Positions 25,110 through 38,146 of a stretch of DNA of 64,000 nucleotides are shown here, piece by piece. The notes under the pieces are model-generated. The model saw only the letters and a list, made by a program, of their open reading frames with translations. It was not told the origin of the DNA and did not search any database. The stretch lies in the NCBI GenBank assembly GCA_019009955.1, contig CM032232.1, forward strand, positions 51,843,501-51,907,500, read 5' to 3'. The DNA comes from Riptortus pedestris. Its lineage: Eukaryota; Arthropoda; Insecta; Hemiptera; Alydidae. The position numbers and the translations under genes were made by a program. The stretch's first letter is position 1; every line of letters begins with the position of its first letter.

Positions 25110-28100
25110 TCCCATTATATATACCACATATTATCTTCTTTAAATTAGTCTACAATGTGATAATCACAATTTGAAAATCACAAGGTCATCTGACCAAAAT
25201 GTTCCAATTAAGTTTCTATACTGTGTCATATGTTTTTTTAATGAATTCTTTATTTTAAGTTCACCCCATTTACTTTTAAACTCTTATCTACAATATTTAA
25301 TTGTATGAAAAAATAATTAATAGGCTGAATATTATTCATATTACTTTAGTTAATTTACCAATAAGAAATATATTAAAAGGTACTCTTCTCGTGAGAAATA
25401 AAAAAACAATTTTCATTATTAAATTAAATGAATAATGTCATATGAACCAATGCTATTCAAGTGCTTCTTTTCTTTACATGTTTGATTTGCTTCACTCAGT
25501 TCAATAAACTTTTCATATGTCATAGAACTATTTAATTAACATTAACAAGATTCTTAAGGGGGAAAGAAGAACACTTTTCTCATTGATAACATATGTATAT
25601 TATCATGAAATAAGAACAATTTACCAAAAAATATAGAGGAGCACTGAAAAAAATAGTCAAAAAAGTCTCTATACACACAGAAAAAACTTGTTAATATAAT
25701 ATTAACAGTGTATTGAGCCATTTTTTGCCCTTAAATCTATTTAGTCAATTATTCAACTTAAATATAAATTTTTGTTACCTTTGGTCTTAACAAAGCCATT
25801 TCTCAATCAATGATTATAGATCTTTCTTCTGGTGACTATTCCTTCTTGTTACTCTTCGAGAGGTTTATCATACAAATGTTTTATTTCTTGGTGCTATCTA
25901 TGGTCTATGGAACTTTAGAGTCTGTATAGTGATGATGAAATGCTCCTCAAGAATGTTTCTTACAAGTTCTTCTACTGAATTCAGTAAAGTCTTTTTATAT
26001 AAATCAGGCTTTTCAGTATTTTATTGTTTTATATTTTTTAAGCTGTTTGTTTTATTTATTTTTTGTTAAAGTCAATGACAATAAATAAGTAAAGCAATAA
26101 ATTGGAGTAAGATATTTTTGTTACTTGTTATTAAGCTTACAAATATTTGTCTTAACTTTATTGACAAAAGTTTCCTAAAATGTGATTTTATATTATAATA
26201 CTCTGTTAAGCTTTTTTATATGTATACATATTTTAATTGAAATGTTTGTTTTTTTTTTAATTTTAATGTTGTTTTTTTGTCTTGTTTAAATATTTTTATT
26301 TTATATAAGTATGTTAGTGTCCTGTATTTTATTATTTGATTAGCATATACTTGTTTATGTTGAATGAGATGTCAAATAATGCTTTTAAAGTGTAATTTTT
26401 GAATCTTGAATCAACATTTTTTTAATGATTATGATTGTTATCCATAAAGCTAAATAACTTTTTATAAGTAAGAATCATTTTAAAGAAAACAGAAAAAAAA
26501 GAAAACAAGTTATTAAGCAAATTTAATAATTAATTATAAAAAAAATTAGTTATAATCATTCTAAACTAAAATACACTTTCATAATATCCATAAAAATTAT
26601 TAATGTGAACATTTTTTGAGCGTCTGTCTTATTGAGTGAACCACTGTTTCTTTCATCTTCAAATCCTCTTCTGGCTTACATAGCAGCATAATCAAATTCT
26701 TTTCTTCGACTTTCTCCTATCCAAATTCATTTTGAATATGAAGTCAGTTGTGTGTTGGGAATGAAAAATCTCTTGGCTGAGATAAATGGAAGTTAATTCA
26801 GTTCAAACCATTTTCTTAGTAATCGGAGTTAAAGCGCTCTGCTTTATTCAATTCAGTTCTTAATAATTTCTTCAAGTTCTCGTTTAAATCCTACTTCAGT
26901 TAGTCATAATTTTGTATTCTATATTATATGATTTGTAGAATTAGGTGAAAGTAGAGTCATTGTTTAAAAAAGTATTATTACAATCTTCATTTACTGAGTT
27001 TTGATAGTACTACCATTTACATTTGTTGATTTTATTAGGTTTTTATTATTTTATTAGATTACAATTATTCACCAGTATTTTAAATTCTTTTTGCATTATT
27101 AAATGAATATCATTGCAGACGATAAAGATTTCATTGAAAGTTAAACACTGAACTAAAAGAATTGATACATAACACCACTGCTGATTGTAAGATGGTACTT
27201 CAATAAATAAGAGCGCACATCTTTTGTAATTCCAATAGAATTTAATAAAAATGAGGGAAACTGAAATTAAATTACATGATTTACTCATTTATTGTGTAGC
27301 AATTGGTCCAGATAAATAAATTCCAAGGCCTAAAATCGTACAGGAGGATGTTAAGGGATTCATTCTATGATGTTACTGCTCAGTTTACACTTAAGACTTT
27401 TTATAATTCACTCAAATACCTTAATGGATGACAGTGCAAATAAGCTAAAACGTTTTAATAGGAAAGGTTTTTCATTATTTTATTTTTTCTATTATAAGCT
27501 CCTTAAAGTATGTTTTTGTTAATGGTCACGATAACAAATAAGTTAAGTTGTTAATTATTGACCAAAAATTAATTTTTACGGAAGATTGAACTTCCAAATT
27601 GTTGACTTTTTTCATAAATGTTTTTTTAAGCAACTTGAATTTAAATTTTGCCTTTTGTTTTTATAGTTTTAAGGTTGATCCATATATATTTTTTGTTTTG
27701 TTTTGAATTTTTATTGCATAGGTTTTCCTTTGAATATTTACTATTTTATCTTCATATAACAGATTTTATTGTTAAAAAATATTTTTTTTGTAAAGGAGGA
27801 GAATTCCTAATTACAAGGAATACTAAGTATTAAATGCTATGGCTTACCTTTTCATAAGTTTATACTATTTGTTCTTATCTTAAATAGCATTAAAATTCAT
27901 TGTACACTAAAGTGATATTTTGTATTAAGCATTTCATTAACTTAGGGGTTTTGACAGGTCTTACATTATTTTTATTTATTAAATTTGTGTTAATTATTCT
28001 ACTTAGATTGTGTTTTCTGTATCTTAAATTCTTTTTCCATTAATAAATCTTTAAAAACTTAGAAGGCTTTATTCATTTTACATTATCCAAAATGAATAAA

Positions 28101-28290
28101 AACGTAGTTTTACGGCTTAATGTTTAAAGTAAGAGGGGAACATATATAACAAAGGTAAAATTTTAGGTGAATGAAGAGCCTTTAATAAAAATGAGAAGGC
28201 TGGGATTCAAATGGAAAATAAATCTAAGCTCTGGGATTCAAAGAGGCTGCATTAATCCCGTAAACTTTAAAACAACTTTTTAGTGCAGAA
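25110..28290. other. Very AT-rich region, possible long 3' UTR
   Basis: Low-complexity A/T-rich DNA with many poly(T) runs. No repeat of the window's families and no convincing exon. Part could be an extended 3' UTR of the TRIM-NHL gene, since brat-type genes often have long ones; that is inference only. Confidence 0.35.
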
Positions 28291-28800
28291 AACTTATTAG
28301 CAGATTTCCCTTAAGATCAAGATTGTACTCAACATGAGATTTTCAAAACATTTTATAGAATAGAGATGATGAGAATAAGGTCTGTTAAATTTATATACGC
28401 ATTTGTTTGTTAATGCTATAGGAAATGTAATTTTAGCAGATTTGATCCATCATGAAATTTGTTATTGAGGTTGTATTCAAGAAGATATTTAAAAGTTTTC
28501 AAATATCAATGGATTCTGCCTAAGGGATGACAAAACTGAGATCTGTTCAAATTTATTTTTACCATATATATATTATGATAGTGTTAACACTTCTCAATTT
28601 TTTATTGTCCATTACTAAACTCATTATTTAAGTTCTTCATTTAAAACTAAAGATCCAGTTTGTTGACAGTCGTAATTGGAAAAGGGGTTTAGACGGGAGA
28701 AGTCAACAATCTGAAATATCTCTATTATTATGAGTTCAATAGAAAAATGGTTTATAACTAATTTTGTTACAAATTTAATCTTAATGTTGTTCTGTAAAAC
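28291..28800 (+). repeat. Two degenerate HINE-family 5' ends and one body
   Basis: TTAGCAGATTTCCCTTAAG at about 28300 and TTTAGCAGATTTGATCC at about 28435 are both followed by worn copies of the 5' block (GTTGTATTCAAGAAGATATT; GACAAAACTGAGATCTGTTC). A body segment runs on with TTGACAGTCGTAATTGGAAAAG. The two starts about 135 bp apart suggest insertion into, or tandem placement beside, an older copy. Confidence 0.5.
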
Positions 28801-28933
28801 GTTTCTTCAACTTTAAGTTAACTGAGATATTTGCATTTTTTTGAAAATTTGCATTAATTCACCATCTATCCTCCTTCATTAAACAATTGAACAATCCTAA
28901 TCACTCATATTAACAAGAACATTTTATATTATA

Positions 28934-28945
<12 letters not shown>

Positions 28946-28982
<37 letters not shown>
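28946..28982. repeat. (TA)n microsatellite
   Basis: TA tract followed by more degenerate HINE-like sequence to about 29210 (ATTTGCATTAAGATTGGTTC, CATAATAACAGAGATATT). Confidence 0.8.
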
Positions 28983-28985
<3 letters not shown>

Positions 28986-29220
28986 TATCTTATTCCAAGA
29001 TTAAATACTGAATATTGTTTTCAACCTTTCACTATGTAAGATAGATGCAACTGTACACAACATCATCAATGAAGTTTATATATTTTAGAGACCTCAATAT
29101 CCTTGATCAAACACATAACAACATTTATAGAACATTACATTTGCATTAAGATTGGTTCTGTACAATATTTCGATTCGATGCATAATAACAGAGATATTAA
29201 AATTTATATTAGAGAAGTAA

Positions 29221-29880
29221 AAAAATAAATATGATCAAATTTCTCTGAAAGTATTAGATAACACAAAAAATGTCAAAAGACCTATAAATTATCTTCTATG
29301 ACATTTTTTGATTCTACCTTTGAATGAAATACAACTGACCATTTTGTTTATTTTATTTAATAGGAGTCCAAAGAAGCCATGTGATGCCCACATGAAAGAT
29401 TTTTTAAGTTTTATGTTTTCCCATTGCAGTTATCATTTTTTATGAAGCCTAGTGTTTTTGAATGAAGAATTCACATTATATGCAATTAGGGAAGAGGGTT
29501 ATTGTTAATGAAGGATCTGATGAATCACAAATGATTTAATCGAGGAATTAAGAGATAGATAATTTCCATCTGTTTTAGATAGATTTACAATGCTATTGAC
29601 TTAACAGTTGATAATCCTATGTAAAAAACAAAATAGAAAACTTGTGATGTAAAGTTGTTGATGAATGTTAATGTTATATAACATAAGAGACTGACCTACT
29701 GAATATATAATTGCTTTAAAACAAGAGTACATGAATGTTTTACTGAAATTAGATAATTACTTAAACAAATATATAATAAAACCATGCCATCTGTCCTATA
29801 CTCTAGTATAAATTCATGAAACTAATTTCACATTAAACAAATTTTATAAGATTACTTTTTCTTTAAAAAATCAAATTAAC
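29221..29880. other. AT-rich spacer
   Basis: Nothing recognised. Confidence 0.35.
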
Positions 29881-29985
29881 CTGTTCTGAAAGGCTGAGGT
29901 TCAGTCTTTATGATGCATTCCATATTCTCTGGGCTGAATAGTACCGCATTGTCAACAAATCCAAATCTCTCTTCAGTCTTCTTTT
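29881..29985 (-). CDS. Candidate 105-bp exon (SUMO-like IKTEP motif)
   Basis: Minus strand, acceptor TTTATAG, donor GTTAAT, phase 1 on both sides. It encodes KKTEERFGFVDNAVLFSPEN then MECIIKTEPQPFRT. IKTE fits the sumoylation consensus psi-K-x-E common in insect zinc-finger proteins. The phase allows direct joining to the 54-bp candidate at 31609 and to the candidate at 20761, so it may be a 5' exon of the zinc-finger gene. Confidence 0.5.
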
Positions 29986-30232
29986 CTATAAATCGAAATA
30001 ACTATATCTGAATATGATAAAAAAAAAAAAAATATCCCGGATTATGAAGTAAGAAGTGAAAATGCTCAATTAACCTTTGGTGGCACTCAAAAACAAGACA
30101 TTAGCTAATAACACCCTCAGTGAGGAAGTTGTATATGTACCACAATGCCTAGCATCAGCAACTACGGATTCTGCGGATGTGCATATGACTGCAAATCGAT
30201 CTGCAATTTAGATCTACTTTTATAAAGCTAAG

Positions 30233-30306
30233 GAGTTCAGGTAAGCCATGTGCGATGTCAACAAAACTTGGTAAATCTTGAGTCATGGGTACAATTCCAG
30301 CACCTA
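30233..30306 (+). repeat. SINE head fragment
   Basis: GAGTTCAGGTAAGCCATGTGCG followed by AAACTTGGTAAATCTTGAGTC matches the tRNA-like head of the local SINE family. The 3' body is missing. Confidence 0.4.
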
Positions 30307-30542
30307 CATAATTCTTTACCTTCAGCTTGTAGTAAAATTACATTCTTATTGTAAATTAAAAATATTTACCCTTATTTTTTTTATAGCTTTTTCTGTTTTA
30401 TTCATCTTTCAAAGGGTGTGTGTGTATGCCGCCTGCATGGGTGTGTCGTATATATCTTACAAATTTGTTAAATAGGGCAAAGTTCATTTACAGGTAAAAA
30501 TTGAAATAGGCCAATCATTAAACTTCTCAATAAATAAATCAT

Positions 30543-30894
30543 CAATTACAAATAATAAATGATATCAAATAACTGCCCTCTGTTGTTTTTTTATTCCGTT
30601 AGAATAGAAACTTATAACTTCTTTTATTTCTTATAAAATTCCTGATAGTGAATACAAAGTATTTACATTTTTGACTTGCCTTTTGTCTGAGTCTGATCCC
30701 TTGGTTGAAGTCTACATTCTGTCTAGACTTCAACCAAGGGATCAGACTCAGACAAAAGGCAATTCAAAAACATAAATAGTTTGTACTCACAATCAGGAAT
30801 TTTATAAGAAATAAATGAAATTATAAGTTTCTATTCTAACGGAATAAAAACAATAGAGGACAGCTATTTGATATCATTTATTATTTGTAATTGA
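30543..30894. repeat. 352-bp long inverted repeat with a 9-base loop
   Basis: The left arm 30543-30714 and right arm 30724-30894 are inverted copies of about 171 bases, roughly 90 percent identical. The innermost 45 or so base pairs are perfect (for example CTTGGTTGAAGTCTA facing TAGACTTCAACCAAG). The spacer is CATTCTGTC. The outer ends pair as TCAATTACAAATAATAAATG with CATTTATTATTTGTAATTGA. There are no TSD or TIR motifs of a known family and no ORF. A transcript would fold into one long hairpin. Confidence 0.9.
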
Positions 30895-31199
30895 ACTTGA
30901 GTGCTTTAAATTATTACTTTCAATTCATTGATTTTTATAATAAAGTAGACACAAAAATCTAGTGTCTAGATTTCAAACTGTTACACAATATGTATCAATC
31001 ACTAGCACAGTCTTTCCATTTAGAATACAGGGTGAGGGGAGACGGACTAGTGAAAAAAGTGAGTTTAATTCCTGTTTTGTATTAAAATAATATAAAAGTC
31101 TCTTCTTTAACATACAAATTTATTTAGCATAAGATATTGAACATATCAATGCCGCATAAATGTAGTATTATCACCATTTTACTGGAAACTCAAAAAAAA

Positions 31200-31230
<31 letters not shown>

Positions 31231-31608
31231 TTATTAATAATCATACATTAATATTTTTATACTTATTATTTGAAATAAAAAGGTCCCAGTGTGAAGGAAC
31301 CATGATGAGTTAAGTACTCACAGTGTTAAAGGTATGAAGTTAACTATTTCAAAATAAATTTAGCTATATAGTGGTTTCTAATTAAATGTTATTGTGCCTA
31401 TAATGATTATGGACTCTTCAACTCCAGTTCATTTTCCATAAAATATTTAGCTATTTTTTATTTTTAAATCAAGTGATTAAATGTAATACCTGTAGTTACC
31501 AATCTTCTTATTTTTATTTTTAAAATAAAAATAAGAACACTGCATAGTCATAAATAATCAGGAACAAAAGTAACTGTAAATTGGAAAACATTGTAATAAA
31601 AGTTATAC

Positions 31609-31662
31609 CTTCATCTTGCGTTTCATAATCATAATTTGGCTCCACTTTGATTGAAATTTCAC
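31609..31662 (-). CDS. Candidate 54-bp exon (IKVEP motif)
   Basis: Minus strand, acceptor AATTTGTAG, donor GTATAA, phase 1 on both sides. It encodes EISIKVEPNYDYETQDE, an acidic segment with a sumoylation-like IKVE. This is typical of the region between the N-terminal domain and the fingers in insect zinc-finger proteins. It joins in frame to the candidate at 29985. Confidence 0.45.
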
Positions 31663-33359
31663 CTACAAATTAAATAGATATATGAGTATATTTTAGCAAC
31701 TATATTTCAATTATTTATTTTTTTATGCTACTTTGTACTATTCTAGTGATCTAAGTTATTTTTAAGAACCGCAATAATGCAGACTTGGTATGAAATATTC
31801 AGACGAATGTCATAATGAAGCTTAAATGTATTTTGCAAGGCAATGTAAAGTCAGCCATTCATATATTTTTACTCTTCCAAATGTTTAGTAAACTCCCATT
31901 TACAGAAGTTTACTATTACTGAAGAAATGCCTAAATCTTACGTTAAGATATTTTTTCATTTTGATGTCCCTAAATTACTATAGCACCACTTGTATATAAC
32001 ACTAAATTTGTGTGCTAGCTTGTGACTGTGCATGTGCCCATGAACAAAATACCCTTATTAAAGAAACTAAGAATATCAACTGTTCTCAAAAAATCGTTAT
32101 TTATGAAACTAAGAATATTAACTATTCTCAAAATTTGTAGATTTAAGTTTGATAACCATCAAAAATGGTCAAGAGGGATGGGGCGGGGGCAGAGAAGAAA
32201 TTCAAATGAATACGAAAATTATGTATAGGACATTCATGTTCCAAAAAGGTGTTCTAATTATGTCCTAAATTTAAATTTATATCTACTAATTAACTCCAAA
32301 CACTTTTTGATCCGAAACATAGAGTCCGAGTTACTTCTGATTTTATATATATATTATTTAATTATATAATCAGCTTTCAAGAAAAAAAATAAAAAACGAA
32401 TTTGATCTGATGTTTTGCAGCTCATCATTTAATATTACTTCATTTGATGTTTGTATCTCTAATAGATATGGAAAAATTTGCCATTTTGTATTTGTGCCTT
32501 CATCCTATTACCCCCCCCCCTCCCTCCCCACTCGAAAAAAATGTCTCAGCATTTGAGATGTTCCTTAATGAAATTTAACTTTAAAACCAGAACAGGATTA
32601 TTAAATGCTACCTCTGATTATAAGTTTCCCAACAGTTATGATAAAATTGCTACTTTATTCGGTAAGATCAAATTCACTAAAAATAATAATTTCTTAATAT
32701 CCTTGATGATTTTTATTACTTCAGAATGAACACTATATATAGTGTAAATAATTGTTTTTTTCTTGGTTGGTATTGTTGTGTACAAATACTTAAGACTTAA
32801 ATAATATGTTTAAAATAAGTAAAACTGACAATTCAAGTAAAAAATGATTTGGGCATTAAGAGCTTAGTTAAAAAATAAATGAAATATATCAAATTCAGCA
32901 GAGTACATTAAAAATCGTTAAACTTTTTTGAATATATGTGTGAAGTATGAATATAAAATTGACTGTCACAGTATTGAAAGGTCAAACATATAAATTAAAG
33001 CTATTCATTAAAAATATAAGAAAAATGTGCTGTTAAAAAAATATATAGGCCTCTGACAAAGTAGCCAGCTAGTAGGATAAATAATTAAGTATTTCATCAT
33101 ACCTCCAAATAGCCCATTTTCAAGCATAGTTGTTTAGCAATGAGTAGAGAAGAAAATAATAGAGGTGTAAATGTCAACCCTTTTTTATCATTAATAACTT
33201 TACACTAACCAAGATATAGTGACAATTTTAGCCACTATCTCATATCTTATCAACACAACCTAGGGGTGGTGTAAATCGATTTTTTAAATCGTTATCTGTA
33301 TTATACCGTTCATGATCATAGTTAAAAACAAAGAGAAACACAGATTGTAGTTAAACTCG
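31663..33359. other. AT-rich spacer
   Basis: Nothing recognised apart from a C tract near 32510-32530 and A/T-rich low complexity. Confidence 0.35.
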
Positions 33360-34140
33360 AACAGGTATATTGAAAGCGTAGCCATTTGTGACATCTATTC
33401 CATTTCCCAGATGACAGCTTTGAGCTATGGACTAGGAGAGTGTCCTAGCTATCACTGTGTTTCACCTAACTGCTTTCCATAACTACCGTATTCAAGAAGT
33501 ATTTTATTATGAATATCTGTACTGACAATAAATGAGTATCGCCCTAATTTCATCAGACCAGCTACACTTAATTTGTGTGTGGACAAATGTTTTACTTCAG
33601 AGCCCATTCCAAGAACGAGGGAAATTTTTGAACAAGCCCGTAGCTCATCTACTCCCCTGAGCAATAGGGTAATGAGCCAACTGAGAGAGAAAATGGCTAC
33701 ATAATTTGTGAGGAACCAGTGTTGGAGAGTCCATAATTATTCAAGGCACTAAAATTATATTATAAATCACAGTAGAGCTGAAGCACATAGTTCATCCCTC
33801 ACAACAATCACAGCCCAATCTGTTAATCTCTATCCGACAAGACCTTCACGCTCAGGAGCTACACAACATAGCAGTGCCAGCCAGTAAACACCGAACACCA
33901 ATGAATTTCCTCAAACCCAGCTCTCGAGTCATCTTAATTCTAAAAGTCACCTTTAGACTCAGCAGCAAGTTTTCGCTCTCTTAAGCACAACCACCACCTC
34001 CGAACTTTCTCTCCACGACTTTCCCTCCATCAGGAACCTCAAGATACATAACAACAATCACCTCAACTTTAAACAACCGTTCTTAATGACGGTGGTTATA
34101 GTTCTGCTGTCATACCCACACTTTTCAATATTCTTATTCT
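33360..34140. other. Unclassified block of higher GC
   Basis: Base composition is clearly less A/T-rich than the surroundings. A minus-strand frame at 33664-33452 (RGVDELRACSKISLVLGMGS and on) is open for 70 codons. I recognise no domain, splice sites or terminal repeats. It could be a promoter/5' UTR region or part of an unrecognised element. Confidence 0.3.
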
Positions 34141-34144
34141 GCCT

Positions 34145-34399
34145 AAAGTGTAGTTTAGTCCCCCAGTACGCCATCTTGTTTCGTCACCGTCTAAGGATCC
34201 AACATATTAGGTGAGTTAAAAAAAATTAAGTTAAAATTAAAATCCCCACCCTCGGTTAAAACCACGGATGGCGTATTTCGGAAATTTTTGAATGGGGTCA
34301 CTAAAGTCTAAAGTGTTAAAAAAGATAAAGTTAGAAAAACAAAATTTCATTTTGAAAAGTGCACCATAAAGGAGGGGGGGGGGAACTAAACTACACTTT
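34145..34399. mobile_element. MITE, 255 bp
   Basis: Terminal inverted repeats AAAGTGTAGTTTAGTCCCCC at the left and GGGGGAACTAAACTACACTTT (part) at the right. There is no coding sequence. The right end lies only 11 bases from the hAT target duplication. Confidence 0.65.
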
Positions 34400-34410
34400 C
34401 ACCTCTTATT

Positions 34411-34418
34411 CTATCCAC
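34411..34418 (+). repeat. hAT target site duplication, left copy
   Basis: CTATCCAC, identical to 38320-38327. Eight bases is the length made by hAT transposases. Confidence 0.9.
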
Positions 34419-34978
34419 CACAGTTGGGCAAAATTTAGCTAAACTTATAGCTAAAAGCTATAGCTAAATTAGCTTTATCTATAATGTACTGGGAACTAAT
34501 AGCTTAGCTGTTAGCTGTTTGCTTATAGCTAATTCTTGTAACTTAATTAGCTATTAGCTGAAATAGGCAACCAATTTTTTTATAGCTAGTAGAATTAGTT
34601 ATTGCTGTAGCTAATAACTGATTAGTTTTATTTGTAGTTGCAACTAAAAAAACTAAGAAATAACATAGGAAATTGGGAAGTTTATTATGCGGGTATATAA
34701 TTGAACCCCGATAAAAAACAATTTCAAGTATTATTACCATAAAATTTTATTAACAATTTACTTACATTTGGCAAAAAAAATAAAAAATAACCATTTTAAA
34801 ATACATAAGCAACGTAACTTAAAATACTTAGAACTAGGAACACAATTTTTTTCCAAAATATTAACTACAAAAAATAAATAATGACATGAGCTAGTACGAT
34901 TGAATTAAATTTGTTCACTTATTTCGAGAAATTAATTAAAAATTACAATATACGTTTAAAATAATATTCGAAAAAACT

Positions 34979-37170
34979 TTAGAAAAACTTAAAAAATAAT
35001 TCCCTTCTACGCTTCATTGAAAATAATTCATTGGCTTTCAAGACTACTCTTATTTCGAAATTTTTATCTGTCAACCTATTTGCTTTCGGCCTCTTAGTAA
35101 GAGTTGCAAAAGAAAAAAGCCTCTCTACTTGTGCCGAAGAAGGAAGGGGAGTGTTAAACTTCATGAAGACTTTCTAGATAGCCGGAAAAGCGTCCAAACT
35201 TTGGACATCTGTTAGTCCACAGACGAAATAATTTAAAATTTCAATCTGGGCTTTAGCTTCATCATGATTAGTGACCGCTAGTTCTTCGTTTACTCCGAAA
35301 TCAAAGAAGTCCATGGATGCAGGAGTTTTTTTTCTCGATCTGCACGTGTCGATAGGGACGGGGGTGTTCTCCTTAGTTGAAGCTAATATTTCTTGGATTA
35401 CAGCATTCTGAAAAGTTGTAATATTTTTTCTTGAAATTGATCGTCAACGCATGGAAACCACCGCTTTTTGAAAGTAGTATGTGATATAGCTGCTGTTTCT
35501 GATGTTACCGTGGGTAGGCTAAAGAAATCATAAAATCTTCTTTCCACGCTCGATGTATAGATTTCAAGTAAAGGAGTGCAATTACAACCATGATGTCTCA
35601 TTGAGCAAGTGCAGTTTTTTTTCGGAGCGCTACTAATCCAGGAAGGAGCATGCCAAAGAAAACATTTTTTTTTCACCTTGGAGGATATCGATGATAGAGG
35701 CCAGGGGTCTGAACACTCAATATATTCGTGTATATACAAAAAATCCTCCTCAAGAAGCTGTTGGCTGCTTTTTATTTTTAAATTTCGATATAGGTGATGG
35801 ATTTTGTCCTTGATGCTGTATATCTTTTTTAAGGGATTCAAAATAACGAATTCCATCTCGTAACACCTGGTCTCGGTAACGTGTGTCCTAATACTTCTTG
35901 AATTAATTTTCCGCGGTCTTTCGGCCTGGAAGCAAAACTCAATAGAGCACTGCACTTACCAAATACATTTTATGACGTTCAGCTAAATTCGGATCTTTTT
36001 TAAAACCATTAGTTACATCAGAAGTTGCACACAAATGTAAAGTATGTGAGGCACATCGATAATGATTTGGCAGAGTTTTTTTTCCATTACCTGGGGAAAA
36101 TGCTCGGTATTGGAAGATGCTTTCGAGGGAGATGCACTGCCGCTTTGTTCCATAGCTACATCATCCTCAGAGTCTGTTGAGCTCTGTGCAGTCATTTTCC
36201 TCAACATTATCAAGGAAAAGGCACGGTTCATTTTCAGCACTTATTTCTATAACATTTTTGTTTATACCAAAAGTTTTGAACGCCTTTACAAAATTCGAAA
36301 CATTATCTGTAATCGTAGCCCTTATCTTTGAGCAAGTTAAACCAAAACTCAAATGGATATTTTGTAATAGGGAGGCAATTCTGTCGTAGGAGTGGGTTTT
36401 CGAAAATCGTTTACACGCTAAAGCCGCGGATTTTCTTTGATAATTGTCATCTATCCAAGGGGCAGTAACCCCAAAGAAACTTATTCGTCTCCCTGACAAT
36501 ATGTCGGCTGACTTACAAACATAATCGACGTTTTTTCAGCTGGTCCTTAATATTATAGTTGTTTTCATTATATAGCTCTTCTAACTTTTCTTACAACAGA
36601 TCGCCGAGAAGGAAGTCGAAGTCCAATGTCTCCTATGCCAAGATCATCCATGATTTTCTTTTAAATATTTTGTCTTCAATGGCTCGAAAGGGTATCATTG
36701 AGTGAACTATAAATTTGGACATTTTTTACTTCGAAATCGTGTTGAGCCAGGTCATTTACTTTTGAAGAAGTCATATTTCTCGGTCCCTGTCTACTAGACT
36801 TATTTACTTTTTTTACATCACGCCTCCGTTTTTCTTCTTCCAAATGATTTTTGTAATCTTTAAAGGTTTTCTTCGCCATGTTTTCGTTTCAAATGCGATA
36901 TAAAATTGTGTGTTGATTGTCTAGTTCCCTTTATTTCCATTTTACATATTTGACAAGCGGCGGTGTATTTATCGTTTGTAGATTTACTTTGGATTAATTG
37001 ATAAAACTTACCATCTAAAATAGTCAATGTTGGCTTGATTTCACTTGTAGCAAATAGAACGTTTTCACTATCAGCTGCATCAAGTTATGAAGAGAAAGAA
37101 ATATTTGAACAAACAGAGTTACAGGAACCACCTTCACATTCCATTGCTGACTCCATCTCGTACTACATAA
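34979..37170 (-). pseudogene. hAT transposase pseudogene (BED finger to dimerisation domain)
   Basis: Order on the minus strand: a BED-type zinc finger at about 36995-36880 (ACQICKMEIKGTRQSTHNFI then SHLKRKH) and a linker with MAKKTFKDYK in another frame. The RNase-H-like core lies at 36499-36170 (FFGVTAPWIDDNYQRKSAAL, ATITDNVSNFVKAFKTFG), then RCASHTLHLCATSDV near 36060. The hAT C-terminal dimerisation domain is at 35164-35010 (PLPSSAQVERLFSFATLTKR, ANRLTDKNFEIRVVLKAN). The pieces lie in different frames with stops between, so the protein cannot be made. ATDN-type and CASH-type motifs identify the family. Confidence 0.88.
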
Positions 37171-37550
37171 ATCTTTCCCTTATCGTAAAAATTGAATGAA
37201 TTTTCTAAGGAGAGGTAAACAAAAAATAGGATTATATAGCTTGGAGATTGCACAAATAAATATTACTCACAACTCTAATAAGGTTCCAAAGGTCAAAACG
37301 CACAAATAAGGAAATAATTAGCTGTTAGCTATTGTTTGGCAGCTAAGCTAAAGTTAATTAGTTTTTAGTTGTCCTGACAGCTAATTTTTATAGATTAAAA
37401 AAAATTAGTAGTTGTTCATGGCAACTAACAGTTAATTTAGTTGTACAAATCAGCTATGTATCAACAGTTAATAACTAAATGAACTGCATTTTTATCGCAG
37501 TTAATTATTGCAACTAATTAGCTGTTTAGTTTTAGCGCCCTTAGCTAACT

Positions 37551-38103
37551 AAAAAGTCCGTCACGCAGGGGCTGCGTAAACTAAGCAGATTTCCCACGTG
37601 AAGTTTTACAATAGAGAAATCTGCCTAATAATAACTGTAGTAGTAAGAAACCTCTAAACCTAAAAAACATTATTTAGGGCGTAATAAACCCAGTAGTTTC
37701 TAACAGTTTTAACCTAACCTCTTAACCTATTCACAAGGGACGATAGTTATGGAAATGGCCGCCAGAGCTCTCGTCGGAAACTCCGAACATAGCCTATTGG
37801 TGACACGCAGAATACAAATGCAAATATCTCGATTAATATTCAAGATAGGGAATTAAAGTATAGAACAATATTTATATTAATTTTAATTTGCAATAAGATT
37901 GGTTCTATACAATCTTTTGATCCGACGTATAGTAACAGAAATATTTCGAATTTTCGAAAATCCTCCCCTCTAAACCCCCTCCCACTGGTCCGATTTCAGC
38001 CGTTAACGAACTTGATCTTTCTTTTTACATAAAACGCTTAAATATGAAGTTTGGTAAGGATCAAACAAAAATTGCGACCGCTAGAGCGGTAACAGACAAA
38101 TAT

Positions 38104-38146
<43 letters not shown>

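Noticed and set aside
26620..26760. Candidate short minus-strand exon with a GTAAGC donor
   Set aside because: The only open reading between an acceptor and the donor is about 38 bp and its phase does not fit the neighbouring exons.
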